From Streptomyces sp. NBC_00178 (GTDB lineage Bacteria > Actinomycetota > Actinomycetes > Streptomycetales > Streptomycetaceae): a DNA stretch of 64,000 nucleotides. The position numbers and the translations under genes are program-made. Location: NCBI RefSeq assembly GCF_036206005.1, contig NZ_CP108143.1, positions 2,914,001 through 2,978,000 on the forward strand, written 5' to 3'. The notes under the pieces are model-generated. The model was not told the DNA's origin and searched no databases. It worked only from the letters and a program-made list of their open reading frames with translations. Below, piece after piece: positions 1 to 8,868 of this stretch. Position 1 is the stretch's first letter; each line of letters opens with the position of its first letter.

Positions 1-1112
1 TACGCGGGGACGAGCACCGAGACGGGCCGGGTGAACGGTTCGCCCCAGCTGAAGTCCCTGCGGCGCACCTTGCGCGCGTGCAGGAAGGAGAGCAGCAGCA
101 TCAGCCCGAAGCGGACCATCACCAGGACGCCGATGACGGCGAGCCCGACGACGAGGACACCGGTGACGTTCTCGGAGATCTCGACGGCCCCGACGAACGC
201 CTTGCCCTTCCAGAGCGCGAGTCCGGTGACCGGGGTGTGCGCGCTGGGGGCGCCGAGCGCCGTCGTGAGGTTGGTGAAGTCGTAGCCGCGCGCCTGCATC
301 TGTGGCAGGAACTTCCCGAGGGCGGTGACGGTCTGGGACCGGTTGCCGCCCGAGTCGTGCATGAGGATGACGGCGCCCTTGCCGTTCCTGGGCGTGGCGC
401 GCTCGATGATCGCCTCGACGCCGGGGCGCTTCCAGTCCTCGCTGTCCGTGTTGTTCACGACGGTGAGGTAGCCGCGGCTGCCGATGTACTGCGTCACCGG
501 CCAGGACTCGTTGTCCATGGCGTCGGCGAACGAGGAGTACGGCGGCCGGAACAGGGACGTCCGGATTCCGGCGGCCCCCGCCAGCACCAGCTGGTTCTGG
601 GACAGCTCCCAGTCGATGCGGCTGGTGGACTGGAAGGACAGGTCGGGGTGGTTGAAGGTGTGCAGCCCGACCTCGTGGCCCTCGTCGACCATCCGCTTGA
701 CCAGGCCCGGGTAACGCGAGGCCATGGTGCCGGTGACGAAGAAGACCCCGTGCGCGTGCTGCTTCCTGAGCTCGTCCAGGACCCGCGGGGTCCAGACGGG
801 GTCGGGGCCGTCGTCGAAGGTCAGGACGATCTTGTGATCGGGTATGCGCAGCGTCTCGGCGGGCCGGCCCTTCTTCCGGGCGTCGATGACGGGGCCGCCT
901 TCGAGGACGCCGTCGGGCACCTGGGAGGTGGGAGCGGGCGGCTGGATGCGGTGGTCGGCGAGGATCTCGCTGTGCACGTATCCGCGCAACATGAGCATGG
1001 CGAGCAGGGCCACAAGGAGGAGCGACGGAAGCAGATAGCGCATGGGGAGCCTGCGCCGGACGGTCCGCTTCTTCTTCCGGTTGTGCCTGCCCCGCGGGGC
1101 GGGGGTCGTCAT
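1..1112 (-). CDS. Bifunctional polysaccharide deacetylase / family 2 glycosyltransferase (3' end beyond window)
   Basis: The gene starts with ATG at 1112, directly after the TAG stop of the preceding gene, and runs off the left edge; about 370 codons are visible. A basic N-terminus is followed by a membrane segment (residues about 25-43). A NodB-type carbohydrate esterase domain follows, with the metal/catalytic signatures TFDDGPDP, HTFNH and RPPYSS. After it come a second hydrophobic helix and the beginning of a GT2 domain (PVSVLVPAY at the very edge). By family knowledge such fusions de-N-acetylate and polymerise amino-sugar polymers at the membrane. The esterase probably faces outside and the GT domain inside, since a helix separates them. 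The substrate cannot be read from the sequence. The family call is firm; the full length is unknown. Confidence 0.9.
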   Translation of the reverse strand, partial: MTTPAPRGRHNRKKKRTVRRRLPMRYLLPSLLLVALLAMLMLRGYVHSEILADHRIQPPAPTSQVPDGVLEGGPVIDARKKGRPAETLRIPDHKIVLTFDDGPDPVWTPRVLDELRKQHAHGVFFVTGTMASRYPGLVKRMVDEGHEVGLHTFNHPDLSFQSTSRIDWELSQNQLVLAGAAGIRTSLFRPPYSSFADAMDNESWPVTQYIGSRGYLTVVNNTDSEDWKRPGVEAIIERATPRNGKGAVILMHDSGGNRSQTVTALGKFLPQMQARGYDFTNLTTALGAPSAHTPVTGLALWKGKAFVGAVEISENVTGVLVVGLAVIGVLVMVRFGLMLLLSFLHARKVRRRDFSWGEPFTRPVSVLVPA

Positions 1113-1796
1113 CTACTGAGCGCCTTCTTGTGGTTGCACCGTGGACTGGGTCGGGTCCGGGGACGCCGGCGGGCTCTCCTCGACGGGCGGGGCGACCGTG
1201 GCCGGCGCCGACGTCTCGCCGGCCGGCGGCACGGGGGCCGAGTTGCCGGGAGCGGGAGCCGAAGAGGTGTTGCTCCGGGGAGGCTTCACGGACGCGGACG
1301 CGGAGGCGCTCGCGCCGGGAGCGGCCGTCATCACACCGGAGGCGGAGGCGCCCGGCGACGGAGTCGCGCCGGGGACGCCGGCGACCGTGGCGGGCGCACC
1401 GGACGGCGTGGCCCCCGGGGCCACGACCGGGACGGTCTCCTTGCTCGGCGCCGGCCGGACCTCGGCCTTCTCCGCGCGTTTGTCGTCCTGCCCGGAGAGC
1501 GGCAGCCAGGGAGCGCTGGAGTTCCCGCCGAGCACGGCGACGACCAGCGTCACCGCGTACACGGCGCAGATCGCGGCGAGCACCCAGCCCACGCGCCGGT
1601 AGGTCTTGCTCCGGCGCCCGCTCTCGTCGACGAACACCGGGCCGTCGGCAGGAACCGGCGGGCCGGGTTCGACGGGCAGTTCGGAGAGCTGACGTCCTAG
1701 TCCGTCGAGCTGGACGGTGACGTCGTTCGGCTCATGGGTATGCCCGGTTCGGGTACCTTCACGCCAATTTTCCACAGGTGTTGCCACTTCCCCCAC
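1113..1796 (-). CDS. Pro/Ala/Ser-rich single-pass membrane protein
   Basis: A 227-residue protein read from a GTG at 1796. The first ~70 residues are cytoplasmic-like, followed by one hydrophobic helix (about residues 70-90, VGWVLAAICAVYAVTLVV). The rest is a low-complexity tail rich in Pro, Ala, Ser, Thr and Gly that probably spans the wall. No catalytic motif is visible. Its stop codon abuts the ATG of the deacetylase/GT2 gene with no gap, so the two are almost certainly cotranslated. A role as anchor or partner of that enzyme is inference. No clear ribosome binding site was found for the chosen start. Confidence 0.75.
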   Translation of the reverse strand: MGEVATPVENWREGTRTGHTHEPNDVTVQLDGLGRQLSELPVEPGPPVPADGPVFVDESGRRSKTYRRVGWVLAAICAVYAVTLVVAVLGGNSSAPWLPLSGQDDKRAEKAEVRPAPSKETVPVVAPGATPSGAPATVAGVPGATPSPGASASGVMTAAPGASASASASVKPPRSNTSSAPAPGNSAPVPPAGETSAPATVAPPVEESPPASPDPTQSTVQPQEGAQ

Positions 1797-1940
1797 TCAA
1801 TGAAGCAGGCGCGCGGGAATGACTGGAATCTTGCCAACGAACAGGGCCCCCACCCCGTCCGTGCATCACTGGTCACCGCGCACCCGAAGCACCGAATGTA
1901 GCGCACGCCGACCTTGGAGATGCCGGATATCGTCTGTTGT

Positions 1941-2912
1941 TCATGAACGGTGGCGCATGAGGGACGCATCGGTTCCGGGGAGCCACGAATCAGATGGGCG
2001 CACCATCCATCCTTCCGTCGCAGCCAGTTCGGCCACTGCCGCACGCAGCGCGGCCAGTCCCGGGTGGTCGGCGCCCTTGCGCCACACCATCAGGAGAGGG
2101 GACAGCGGCACGGGACGCACGAGGGGGCGCAGAACCGTTTCAGGCAGGGGCGGAAACCCGGCCACGGCCAGCACGGGGTTGCCGGTCTTCGCCATGACCC
2201 GTTGAAATTCGGCCACTCCCACCGCGAGCGGAGCGGGCGGAGCCAGCACGACGTCCCACTCCGCGAAAAGCAGCGCCGCGAGGTCCGTCCACTCCAGCGT
2301 GCGCGTATTGCCCGCCCCCGCGTAGACGGTTTCACCGGCCAGATCGCTCATGGCGACCGACTCGTGCCCGGCGAGCGGGTGATCGCGGGGCAGGAGAACG
2401 GCCATCGGCTCGTACCGCACGGGCTGTACGCCCAGTCCGGCCAGCACCGCGGGGCTCAGCCCGGCGGCCCGCCCGAAGGACACGTCGAGCCGGCCGGCGA
2501 GCACTTCACCGGCCGCGAAGGTGAGCCCGCTCTCGAAGCGCGCCATCAGCTCGCACTCCGGCGCGAGCTCCCGCGCGCGGGCCAGGACCCGGGCGGCGGT
2601 CATCCCGTCGGTGTTCAGATCGACGAGCAGCGGCCGGTCCTCGGGGCCCGAGAAGGCGGCCGTCAGTCCGGCGTGGGCCGCGAGCACCCGACGGGCGAGG
2701 GGAAGCAGCCGCTCCCCGTCCCCGGTGAGCGACACCTGCCGGGTGGTACGCACGAAGAGCTCACGCCCCAGCTCACGCTCCAGCCGGCGGATGTCCCGGC
2801 TCAGCGCCTGCTGCGCCACGAAGAGACGGGCTGCGGCACGGGTGAAGTGCAACTCCTCGGCCACGGCGACGAAGGAGCGCAGGAGGCGGGGGTCGGTGTC
2901 CTGGGCCGGCAC
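1941..2912 (-). CDS. LysR-family transcriptional regulator
   Basis: A 323-residue protein starting at GTG 2912. The N-terminal winged helix-turn-helix (about residues 8-67, with LHFTRAAARL and SRDIRRLERELG) is a classic LysR DNA-binding domain. A periplasmic-binding-like effector domain fills the rest. The length is normal for the family. It is divergent from the MFS transporter at 2996 with only 83 bp between the starts, the usual arrangement for a LysR protein controlling the adjacent gene. The effector is unknown. Confidence 0.93.
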   Translation of the reverse strand: MPAQDTDPRLLRSFVAVAEELHFTRAAARLFVAQQALSRDIRRLERELGRELFVRTTRQVSLTGDGERLLPLARRVLAAHAGLTAAFSGPEDRPLLVDLNTDGMTAARVLARARELAPECELMARFESGLTFAAGEVLAGRLDVSFGRAAGLSPAVLAGLGVQPVRYEPMAVLLPRDHPLAGHESVAMSDLAGETVYAGAGNTRTLEWTDLAALLFAEWDVVLAPPAPLAVGVAEFQRVMAKTGNPVLAVAGFPPLPETVLRPLVRPVPLSPLLMVWRKGADHPGLAALRAAVAELAATEGWMVRPSDSWLPGTDASLMRHRS

Positions 2913-2995
2913 GCGCCCAAATTACAACAGGAATGCGTGAATGGGCCCCGAGCAGGTGTTGGACGTTCCGGGGCACCGGCCCGGAGGCTGGACAC

Positions 2996-4279
2996 GTGCC
3001 CCACGAAACCGCCGACCCGTCCACCACGGCGTCCCCCGCCGGCCTCGCCGACCCGTCCAGCACGGCGTCCCCCGCCGACCCGTCCAGCACGACAGCCACC
3101 GCCCCGTTCTCCGCCGGGGCGGGCAATCCCTACGTCCGCCTGCTCGCCACCCCCGGCGCGCGGGCCTTCACCGCGGGCAACCTCATCGCCCGGCTGCCCA
3201 TGGGGATGTTCAGCGTCAGCGCCGTCATCATGATCGCCGCAGCCCACGGTTCGTACGCCCTGGCCGGGGCCGTGACCGCGACCGGGCTGGCAGCGACAGC
3301 CGTCGTCGCCCCGTGGACGGCCCGGCTCGTCGACCGGTACGGGCAGGCGCGGACAGCCGTACCCGCCACCGCCTTCGCCGCGCTCGGCTCCGTCGCACTG
3401 TTGCTCTGCGTGCACTACGACGCACCGGTCTGGACGCTCTTCGCCTCCTACGCCGCCACCGCGACCACACCCAACACCGGCGGCATGTCCCGGGCCCGCT
3501 GGGCCCATCTGCACCGGGGTGATCCGGCGGCCCTGCACACCGCGAACTCCTTCGAACAGGCCGTCGACGAACTGTGCTTCATGCTCGGCCCGGTTCTCGC
3601 CGCCTCCCTGTGCGCGGCGCTCTTCCCGGAGGCCGGCACGCTCACCGGGGCGGTCCTCCTGATGACCGGCGTCCTGGTCTTCGCGGCACAGCGCGCGACG
3701 GAGCCGCCGGTGGCGCCCCGCGCCCGGGCCGCCTCCCCGCTGCGCACCCCGGGGGTGCCCGCACTGCTGGCCGTCTTCCTCGCGACGGGGGCGGTGTTCG
3801 GTGCCATGGAGGTCGTCTCCATCGCCCACGCGGGAGGTGCGATCCTCGCCCTCCAGGCGGGCGGCTCCTGCGTCGCCGGACTGCTGTACGGCGCGCTGCG
3901 CCCCACCGGGCCCGCTCGCCGCAGACTGCTGCTCTGCCTCGCCGGCATGACGCTCCTGATGTCCCTGCCGCTCGTGGCCGCGTCGGCCACGGACTCCCTG
4001 CTCGTCCTGGCCGGCGCACTGCTGGCGGCCGGGGCGGCCACCGCGCCCACCATGGTCACCGGCATGACCCTGATCCAGCGCCTCACACCGCCCGCGCAGC
4101 TCAACGAGGGCATGACGCTCGCCGTCACCGCACTGCTGGGCGGGATAGCGGCGGGCTCGGCCACGGGAGGCTGGGCGGTGGAGCACGCCGGAACGACGAC
4201 GGGCTACGCGGTACCCCTGTGCGCGGCGGCCCTGGCCCTGGCCCTGGCGGTCGCGGCGGCCGGCACCCGCAGGGCCTGA
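2996..4279 (+). CDS. MFS transporter (probable exporter)
   Basis: A 427-residue protein with about twelve hydrophobic segments and basic cytoplasmic loops (for example ARLVDRYGQ), typical of the major facilitator superfamily. I chose GTG 2996 rather than an upstream ATG in the same frame (2933) because GGAGG at 2983-2987 lies 8 nt before it. The N-terminal tail is Pro/Ser/Thr-rich and built from a short sequence repeated three times (3014-3088), which looks like recent slippage. It is divergent from a LysR gene, suggesting inducible export. The substrate is not readable. A strong hairpin follows the stop. Confidence 0.88.
   Translation: MPHETADPSTTASPAGLADPSSTASPADPSSTTATAPFSAGAGNPYVRLLATPGARAFTAGNLIARLPMGMFSVSAVIMIAAAHGSYALAGAVTATGLAATAVVAPWTARLVDRYGQARTAVPATAFAALGSVALLLCVHYDAPVWTLFASYAATATTPNTGGMSRARWAHLHRGDPAALHTANSFEQAVDELCFMLGPVLAASLCAALFPEAGTLTGAVLLMTGVLVFAAQRATEPPVAPRARAASPLRTPGVPALLAVFLATGAVFGAMEVVSIAHAGGAILALQAGGSCVAGLLYGALRPTGPARRRLLLCLAGMTLLMSLPLVAASATDSLLVLAGALLAAGAATAPTMVTGMTLIQRLTPPAQLNEGMTLAVTALLGGIAAGSATGGWAVEHAGTTTGYAVPLCAAALALALAVAAAGTRRA
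3014..3088 (+). repeat. Short tandem repeats inside the MFS gene 5' end
   Basis: The stretch GACCCGTCCA followed by G/C and CACGGCGTCCCC recurs, giving three near-identical copies that encode DPS-T-ASPA repeats in the N-terminal tail of the transporter. They are in frame. The repeat lies before the first membrane helix, so length changes there should be tolerated. Confidence 0.6.
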
Positions 4280-4295
4280 GCGCAGGGAAACGAAA

Positions 4296-4335
4296 AACGA
4301 GGACCCCGTCACCGAATGGCGACGGGGTCCTCGTT
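4296..4335. terminator. Bidirectional hairpin terminator between MFS gene and tmRNA
   Basis: A perfect 15-bp stem (arms 4296-4310 and 4321-4335, AACGAGGACCCCGTC and its complement) encloses a 10-nt loop. It sits 16 nt past the MFS stop on the plus strand and 13 nt past the tmRNA 3' end on the minus strand, so it can serve both converging transcripts. The arms begin AA and end TT, giving short U runs in either direction. Confidence 0.85.
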
Positions 4336-4348
4336 CACATGGGAATTG

Positions 4349-4733
4349 TGGAGATGGCGGGAATCGAACCCGCGTCCAACGGTGCAGAACCAGGGCTTCT
4401 CCGAGTGCAGTTCGCTGCGCTTTTCTCGGCCCCGGAGGTCACGCGAACAAGCCTCCGACAGGCCCAGTCACTGTTAGATTTCCTTCAGAGCCCCGTGACC
4501 GGGCTCAGAAGTTTAGATCCCTAGTTGATGCCAGGATCCGGGTCGGGACCAACCCCGGGCTGACACTCCGCAGAGTCTTCGCTTAGCTGCTAATTAGGCA
4601 GCGAGGGCGAAGGCGGAGGAATCGCGCTTAGAAGTGGCGATTATTGTTTGCGACATATGGTTTACGAGATCATTGTCGCTTCCTCGACTCGCTTCCCCTG
4701 CCTCGACATCCGCTGTCGAAACCGATCATCCCC
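4349..4733 (-). ncRNA. ssrA: Transfer-messenger RNA (tmRNA)
   Basis: A 385-nt one-piece tmRNA. Its 5' end (minus strand) reads GGGGATGATCGGTTTCGACA and its 3' end carries the T-arm GGTTCGATTCCCGCC and an encoded CCA at 4351-4349, so both tRNA-like halves are present. The tag reading frame is at 4638-4597, with stop TAA at 4596-4594. The predicted tag is ATSKRDSSAFALAA, ending in the ALAA degron used by actinomycete tmRNAs; the resume codon GCC is inferred from the frame and the preceding AATC. tmRNA rescues ribosomes stalled on broken messages, together with SmpB, whose gene lies 109 nt upstream. Confidence 0.97.
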
Positions 4734-4842
4734 ATGTTGATTTTTCAATCCACGCACCTTCGCTGAGGTGCATGGCCCATCGTACGTGACCGACGTCCAC
4801 GGATGCCACCGTATTCCGGTGACCCCTGGGCCGGCACCCCGG

Positions 4843-5331
4843 CTAGCCCTGGCGCTGCCGCCGGCGGGCCGCCGCGATCGCGCGGTTCGTCTCCCGCGTG
4901 TCCTGCTTCTCGCGGAGCGTCTGGCGCTTGTCGTACTCCTTCTTGCCCTTCGCCAGCGCGATCTCGACCTTGACCCTGCCGTCCTTGAAGTACAGGGCGA
5001 GCGGCACGATCGTGTGGCCGGTCTCCTGCGACTTGGACTCCAGCTTGTCGATCTCGGCCCGGTGCAGGAGCAGCTTGCGCTTCCGCTTGGCCGCGTGGTT
5101 GGTCCAGGTGCCCTGCACGTACTCGGGGACGTGGATGTTGTGGAGCCACGCCTCGTGGTCGTCGATCTGGACGAAGCCGTCGACCAGCGACGCCCTGCCC
5201 ATCCGCAGCGACTTGACCTCCGTGCCCATGAGCACGAGACCGCACTCGTAGGTGTCGAGGACGTGGTAGTCGTGCCGCGCCTTCTTGTTCTGCGCGATCA
5301 TCTTGCGCCCGGTGTCTTTTTCCTTGGCCAT
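4843..5331 (-). CDS. smpB: SsrA-binding protein SmpB
   Basis: A 162-residue protein of normal family length beginning [22 protein letters not shown]. The conserved core signatures are visible: the MGTEVKSLR segment, the [14 protein letters not shown] strand and the basic C-terminal tail ([13 protein letters not shown]) that inserts into the ribosome mRNA channel. SmpB binds the tRNA-like domain of tmRNA and is essential for trans-translation. The gene lies just upstream of ssrA and 18 bp after the S41 protease gene on the same strand, so it probably belongs to the ftsE-ftsX-protease transcript. Confidence 0.97.
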   Translation of the reverse strand: MAKEKDTGRKMIAQNKKARHDYHVLDTYECGLVLMGTEVKSLRMGRASLVDGFVQIDDHEAWLHNIHVPEYVQGTWTNHAAKRKRKLLLHRAEIDKLESKSQETGHTIVPLALYFKDGRVKVEIALAKGKKEYDKRQTLREKQDTRETNRAIAAARRRQRQG

Positions 5332-5349
5332 AGTGCGGTCATTTTCGCA

Positions 5350-6537
5350 CTACGACCCACCCCCGAGGCCACTCAATACCGTCTCGCCCCGCTGCTGGGC
5401 CTCCGGGCCCGCCCCGACGTCCGGCGTGATGCCGCTCCCCTCGACGCTCCGGCCCGCGGGGGTGCGGTAGTGGCCGACGGTGAGCTCGGCCACCGAACCC
5501 CCCGGCAGCTTGCTGGGCATCTGCACGGAACCCTTGCCGAAGGTGCGCGACCCGACGGTCACCGCCCGTCCACGGTCCTGCAGCGCACCGGTCAGCAGCT
5601 CCGCGGCGCTCATCGTCCCGCCGTCCACCAGGACGACGACCGGCCGCTCGGTGTCCCCGCCCGGCTCGGCGTACAGCGCGCGCTGATCCCCGTGCACGTC
5701 GTAGGTGGCGACGAGCCCTCCGTCCAGGAAGGCGGAGGACGCGGTCACCGCCTCGGTGACCAGCCCGCCGGAATTGGCCCGGAGGTCGAGGAGGATGCCG
5801 GCGTCGCCCGGGGCGTCGTCCACCGCGTCGCGGACCGCCGTGCCCGCCCCCTTGGTGAAGGCGGCGACCTTGATCAGTACGGCGGCGGAGGGGCTCGGGC
5901 CCAGCCTGCGGACGCTGACCGGGTGCGTGGTGAGCCTGGCCCGGCGCAGCTCCGCGCTCCAGGTGTGGCCCCGGCGGCTCAGGCCGAGGACCACCGGCGT
6001 CCCCTCGGCCGCCCCCGTGCGGTCCCCGCGCAGCAGCGCCACGACCTCGGCGACGGGGCGCTTGCCGACCGGGCGGCCGTCGACCGTGCGCAGCACGTCG
6101 CCCTTGCGCACGCCCGCCCGGTCCGCTGGACCGCCCGGCTGGACACCCGTGACGGTGACGTCCCCGTGGGACGACCGGCGGGCGGAGACGCCCACCCCGG
6201 TGTACGAGCCGTCCAGGGACCGCTCGAAGTCCTCGTACTCGCGCTCGTCGTAGACGGCGCCCCAGCGGTCACCGCTGCGGCTGACGACCTCCTCGGCCGC
6301 GTCCTTGCCCGACTTGCCGTCGGCCTCGGCGTCGGCGACCGCCGCGGCGATCTCCTCGCGGTCCACCGGCCCGACGGTGGAGGAGACCGCGCGGGTCGCC
6401 ATCTCCGTGCCCGCCTCACCGTCGCGGGGCAGTGACCCCGTCGCCGCCGCCGTGGCCAGCACGCTCGCGAAGACCAACGTCAGGGCCGCCCCGCGGCGGA
6501 GACCGCGGGGTTCCAGGTGGTGCGCAGGGCCCGGCAT
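5350..6537 (-). CDS. S41-family C-terminal processing peptidase with PDZ domain
   Basis: A 395-residue protein from ATG 6537; the open frame continues upstream, but this start directly precedes a signal/membrane segment (residues about 11-35). A PDZ domain follows (about 111-190, GVGVSARRS... PADRAGVRKGD). The S41 catalytic core carries the nucleophile Ser310 in GGTMSAAE and the general-base Lys335 in FGKGSVQ. These are 25 residues apart, as in Prc/CtpA proteases. It is probably exported or membrane-anchored and cleaves envelope proteins after the PDZ domain recognises their C-termini. It sits between ftsX and smpB on the same strand. The substrate is unknown; a link to FtsEX-regulated hydrolases is inference. 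Confidence 0.93.
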   Translation of the reverse strand: MPGPAHHLEPRGLRRGAALTLVFASVLATAAATGSLPRDGEAGTEMATRAVSSTVGPVDREEIAAAVADAEADGKSGKDAAEEVVSRSGDRWGAVYDEREYEDFERSLDGSYTGVGVSARRSSHGDVTVTGVQPGGPADRAGVRKGDVLRTVDGRPVGKRPVAEVVALLRGDRTGAAEGTPVVLGLSRRGHTWSAELRRARLTTHPVSVRRLGPSPSAAVLIKVAAFTKGAGTAVRDAVDDAPGDAGILLDLRANSGGLVTEAVTASSAFLDGGLVATYDVHGDQRALYAEPGGDTERPVVVLVDGGTMSAAELLTGALQDRGRAVTVGSRTFGKGSVQMPSKLPGGSVAELTVGHYRTPAGRSVEGSGITPDVGAGPEAQQRGETVLSGLGGGS

Positions 6538-6605
6538 GTGGCCGAGTGTAGGACAACGCCCCGCGGGCACACGGCTCGTTGGCCGCATGCCGCACGGGGC
6601 GCTCG

Positions 6606-7526
6606 TCACACCTTCAGGTACTTGCGCAGGGCGAAGAGAGCCGCCACTGCGGGCATCAGGAGCCCGATCGCGATCACGAGGGGCAGCTTCGTGAGGACCG
6701 CGTCCCACCCTATGAACTCGATCAGGTTCAGCTTCTCCTGCAGCGCGAGACCGCCGTCGATCAGGAAGTAGCGGGCGGCGAGCAGGATGACGCAGGCGAG
6801 CACACCGCCGATGAGGCCGGCGAAGGCCGCCTCCATGATGAACGGCATCTGGATGTAGAAGCCCGAGGCCCCCACCAGCCGCATGATGCCGGTCTCGCGT
6901 CTCCGGCTGAACGCCGAGACGCGGACGGTGTTCACGATCAGCATCAGCGCGATGATCAGCATCAGCGCCATCAGGAAGACGGCGGCCACGTTCATGCCGT
7001 TCATCAGCCCGAAGAGGTTGTCCAGGATGCTGCGCTGGTCCTGTACGGACTGCACCCCGTCACGGCCGGCGAAGGCCGTCGCGACGACCTTGTACTTCTG
7101 CGGATCCTTGAGCTTGACCCGGAACGACTCCTGCATCTGGTCCGGCGTGATGTTGCCGGCCATCGGAGAGTCGCCGAACTGCTCCTGGTAGTGCTTGTAC
7201 GCCTCGTCGACCGTCTCGAACTGGACCGGCTTCTCGACGACGTCCATCTTCTCGAGATCGGCCTTGATCTGCGTCTTCTGCTCGGCCGTGACGGCACCCT
7301 TGGCGCACTTGGGCACGTCCTTGGCGTCGTTCTTGTTGCAGAGGAAGATCGAGACGTTGACCTTGTCGTACCAGTAGGTCTTCATCGAGCTGACCTGCTC
7401 GCGCATCAGCAGCGCGCCGCCGAACAGGGCGAGCGAAAGGGCGACGGAGACCACGACGGCGAAGGTCATCGTGAGGTTGCGCCGGAGACCGACGCCGATC
7501 TCCGACAGGACGAACTGGGCGCGCAT
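6606..7526 (-). CDS. ftsX: Cell division ABC-type membrane protein FtsX
   Basis: A 306-residue membrane protein starting at ATG 7526 with the site AAAGGACG just upstream. It shows the FtsX pattern: one helix after a short cytoplasmic tail (about residues 20-42), a large extracytoplasmic loop (about 45-190) with two cysteines (CNKNDAKDVPKC), then three further helices. FtsX works with the ATPase FtsE to activate peptidoglycan hydrolases outside the membrane. It follows ftsE by 68 bp. The cysteine pair in the outer loop could form a disulfide (inference). Confidence 0.96.
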   Translation of the reverse strand: MRAQFVLSEIGVGLRRNLTMTFAVVVSVALSLALFGGALLMREQVSSMKTYWYDKVNVSIFLCNKNDAKDVPKCAKGAVTAEQKTQIKADLEKMDVVEKPVQFETVDEAYKHYQEQFGDSPMAGNITPDQMQESFRVKLKDPQKYKVVATAFAGRDGVQSVQDQRSILDNLFGLMNGMNVAAVFLMALMLIIALMLIVNTVRVSAFSRRRETGIMRLVGASGFYIQMPFIMEAAFAGLIGGVLACVILLAARYFLIDGGLALQEKLNLIEFIGWDAVLTKLPLVIAIGLLMPAVAALFALRKYLKV

Positions 7527-7594
7527 GGCGTCCTTTCAGTACTCGATTCTCGTGCAGGTGCCCGGTGGGGGCGGCAGCCGGAGGGCGTTGTCCC

Positions 7595-8284
7595 TCAGTG
7601 CTGGTAGCCGTAGACGCCACGCGCCTGGTCACGTACGAGGCGGCCCTGCTCGAGCTCGATGACGCGCTTGCGCATCTGGTCGACGATGTTCTGGTCGTGG
7701 GTCGCCATGATCACGGTCGTGCCGGTCCGGTTGATCCGGTCCAGCAGCTTCATGATGCCGACGGAGGTCTGCGGGTCGAGGTTGCCGGTCGGCTCGTCCG
7801 CGATCAGCAGCATGGGACGGTTGACGAAGGCCCGGGCGATCGCCACACGTTGCTGCTCACCACCGGAGAGTTCACCGGGCATCCGGTCCTCCTTGCCCCC
7901 GAGACCGACGAGGTCGAGGACCTGGGGCACGGCCTTGCGGATCTCGCCGCGGGGCTTGCCGATGACCTCCTGCGCGAAGGCGACGTTCTCGGCGACGGTC
8001 TTGTTGGGCAGGAGCCGGAAGTCCTGGAAGACCGTGCCCAGCTGGCGGCGCATCTGCGGCACCTTCCAGTTGGACAGCCGCGCGAGGTCCTTGCCGAGCA
8101 CGTGGACCATGCCCTGACTGGCGCGCTCCTCCCGGAGGATGAGACGCATGAAGGTGGACTTGCCGGAGCCGGAGGAGCCCACCAGGAAGACGAACTCGCC
8201 CTTCTCGATGTCGAGTGAGACGTCCCGGAGAGCTGGACGGCTCTGCTTCGGGTAGGTCTTGGAGACGCTGTCGAATCGGATCAC
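7595..8284 (-). CDS. ftsE: Cell division ATP-binding protein FtsE
   Basis: A 229-residue ABC ATPase starting at GTG 8284. Visible motifs are Walker [10 protein letters not shown] (36-44), signature LSGGE (139-143), Walker B LLIADEP and the D-loop Asp170. The length and the opening [12 protein letters not shown] match FtsE. It powers the FtsX transmission of conformational change to wall hydrolases during growth and septation. It is first in a run of minus-strand genes (ftsE, ftsX, S41 protease, smpB). The 257-bp region to the divergent small gene at 8542 should hold its promoter. Confidence 0.96.
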   Translation of the reverse strand: MIRFDSVSKTYPKQSRPALRDVSLDIEKGEFVFLVGSSGSGKSTFMRLILREERASQGMVHVLGKDLARLSNWKVPQMRRQLGTVFQDFRLLPNKTVAENVAFAQEVIGKPRGEIRKAVPQVLDLVGLGGKEDRMPGELSGGEQQRVAIARAFVNRPMLLIADEPTGNLDPQTSVGIMKLLDRINRTGTTVIMATHDQNIVDQMRKRVIELEQGRLVRDQARGVYGYQH

Positions 8285-8541
8285 GAATGCACCACGGTCG
8301 GCCGGGGGTAGGTGAGCGTGACCATACGCGAACCAGGCTCGGGCGTGCAGTCGGCGTCCGTCAATGGGGGATTTGTGACGGAAAGCGGCCAGGAACGAAA
8401 CGGGTCGTGCCGGACCTTGTCCGGCGGGCCGCGCCGAAACCGTCCCGAGCTGGCACAGTGGTAGGGGAACAGTTGCGTTTCCCGGAGCGTTGTGCGGAGA
8501 GCACGGAAATGCGGCTCCGCCGCGCGGGAGGAGGACTGCGC

Positions 8542-8733
8542 ATGACCTATGACCGATTGGTGTGCGCGAACTGCGCGTCGCCCGTGGCCGAGGGGCGCTG
8601 CCCCGTCTGCCGGGCGAACCGGGAGCGCATGCAGGAGCAGGGGCCGTTCGCGGGCCTCAATCCGGCGATGCTGATCGCCCTGATGGTGATCCTGGTGGCC
8701 GCGCTCGCGCTGCTGGCGCACCAGGCCATCTGA
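8542..8733 (+). CDS. Small zinc-ribbon single-pass membrane protein
   Basis: A 63-residue protein from ATG 8542, preceded by a strong site (GGGAGGAGG, 8526-8534). The N-terminus has two paired cysteines, CANC and CPVC, separated by nine residues, which should form a four-Cys zinc ribbon. The C-terminus is one hydrophobic helix (about 43-62). No enzymatic motif is present. It is divergent from ftsE and followed by a hairpin, so it is a single-gene unit. I do not know a function for this family. Confidence 0.8.
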   Translation: MTYDRLVCANCASPVAEGRCPVCRANRERMQEQGPFAGLNPAMLIALMVILVAALALLAHQAI

Positions 8734-8810
8734 CACCCGCACCGCGGCCCACGCCCGCCCAGGAGGCTCTGAGGGGCGCCCGAGGCCGCTGGAGCGGTTC
8801 ACGGACACGA

Positions 8811-8849
8811 AAGGGCCCGGGAAGGCCGTGTCGGCTCTCCCGGGCCCTT
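8811..8849. terminator. Hairpin between the zinc-ribbon gene and the repeat surface-protein gene
   Basis: Arms AAGGGCCCGGGA (8811-8822) and its exact complement (8838-8849) form a 12-bp stem; GCCG and CGGC within the loop can extend the pairing. It lies between convergent genes and can end transcription from both sides. Confidence 0.75.
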
Positions 8850-8868
8850 CACCGTGCGTGTGCGGACG

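Noticed and set aside
78-1700. A 540-codon plus-strand ORF opposite the deacetylase and membrane-protein genes
   Set aside because: Its translation is Arg/Gly/Ala-rich without domains, while the minus strand encodes clear NodB motifs and a GT2 start.
4349-4400. A separate tRNA gene suggested by the T-arm and CCA
   Set aside because: This is the 3' half of the tmRNA acceptor domain; its 5' partner is at 4733.
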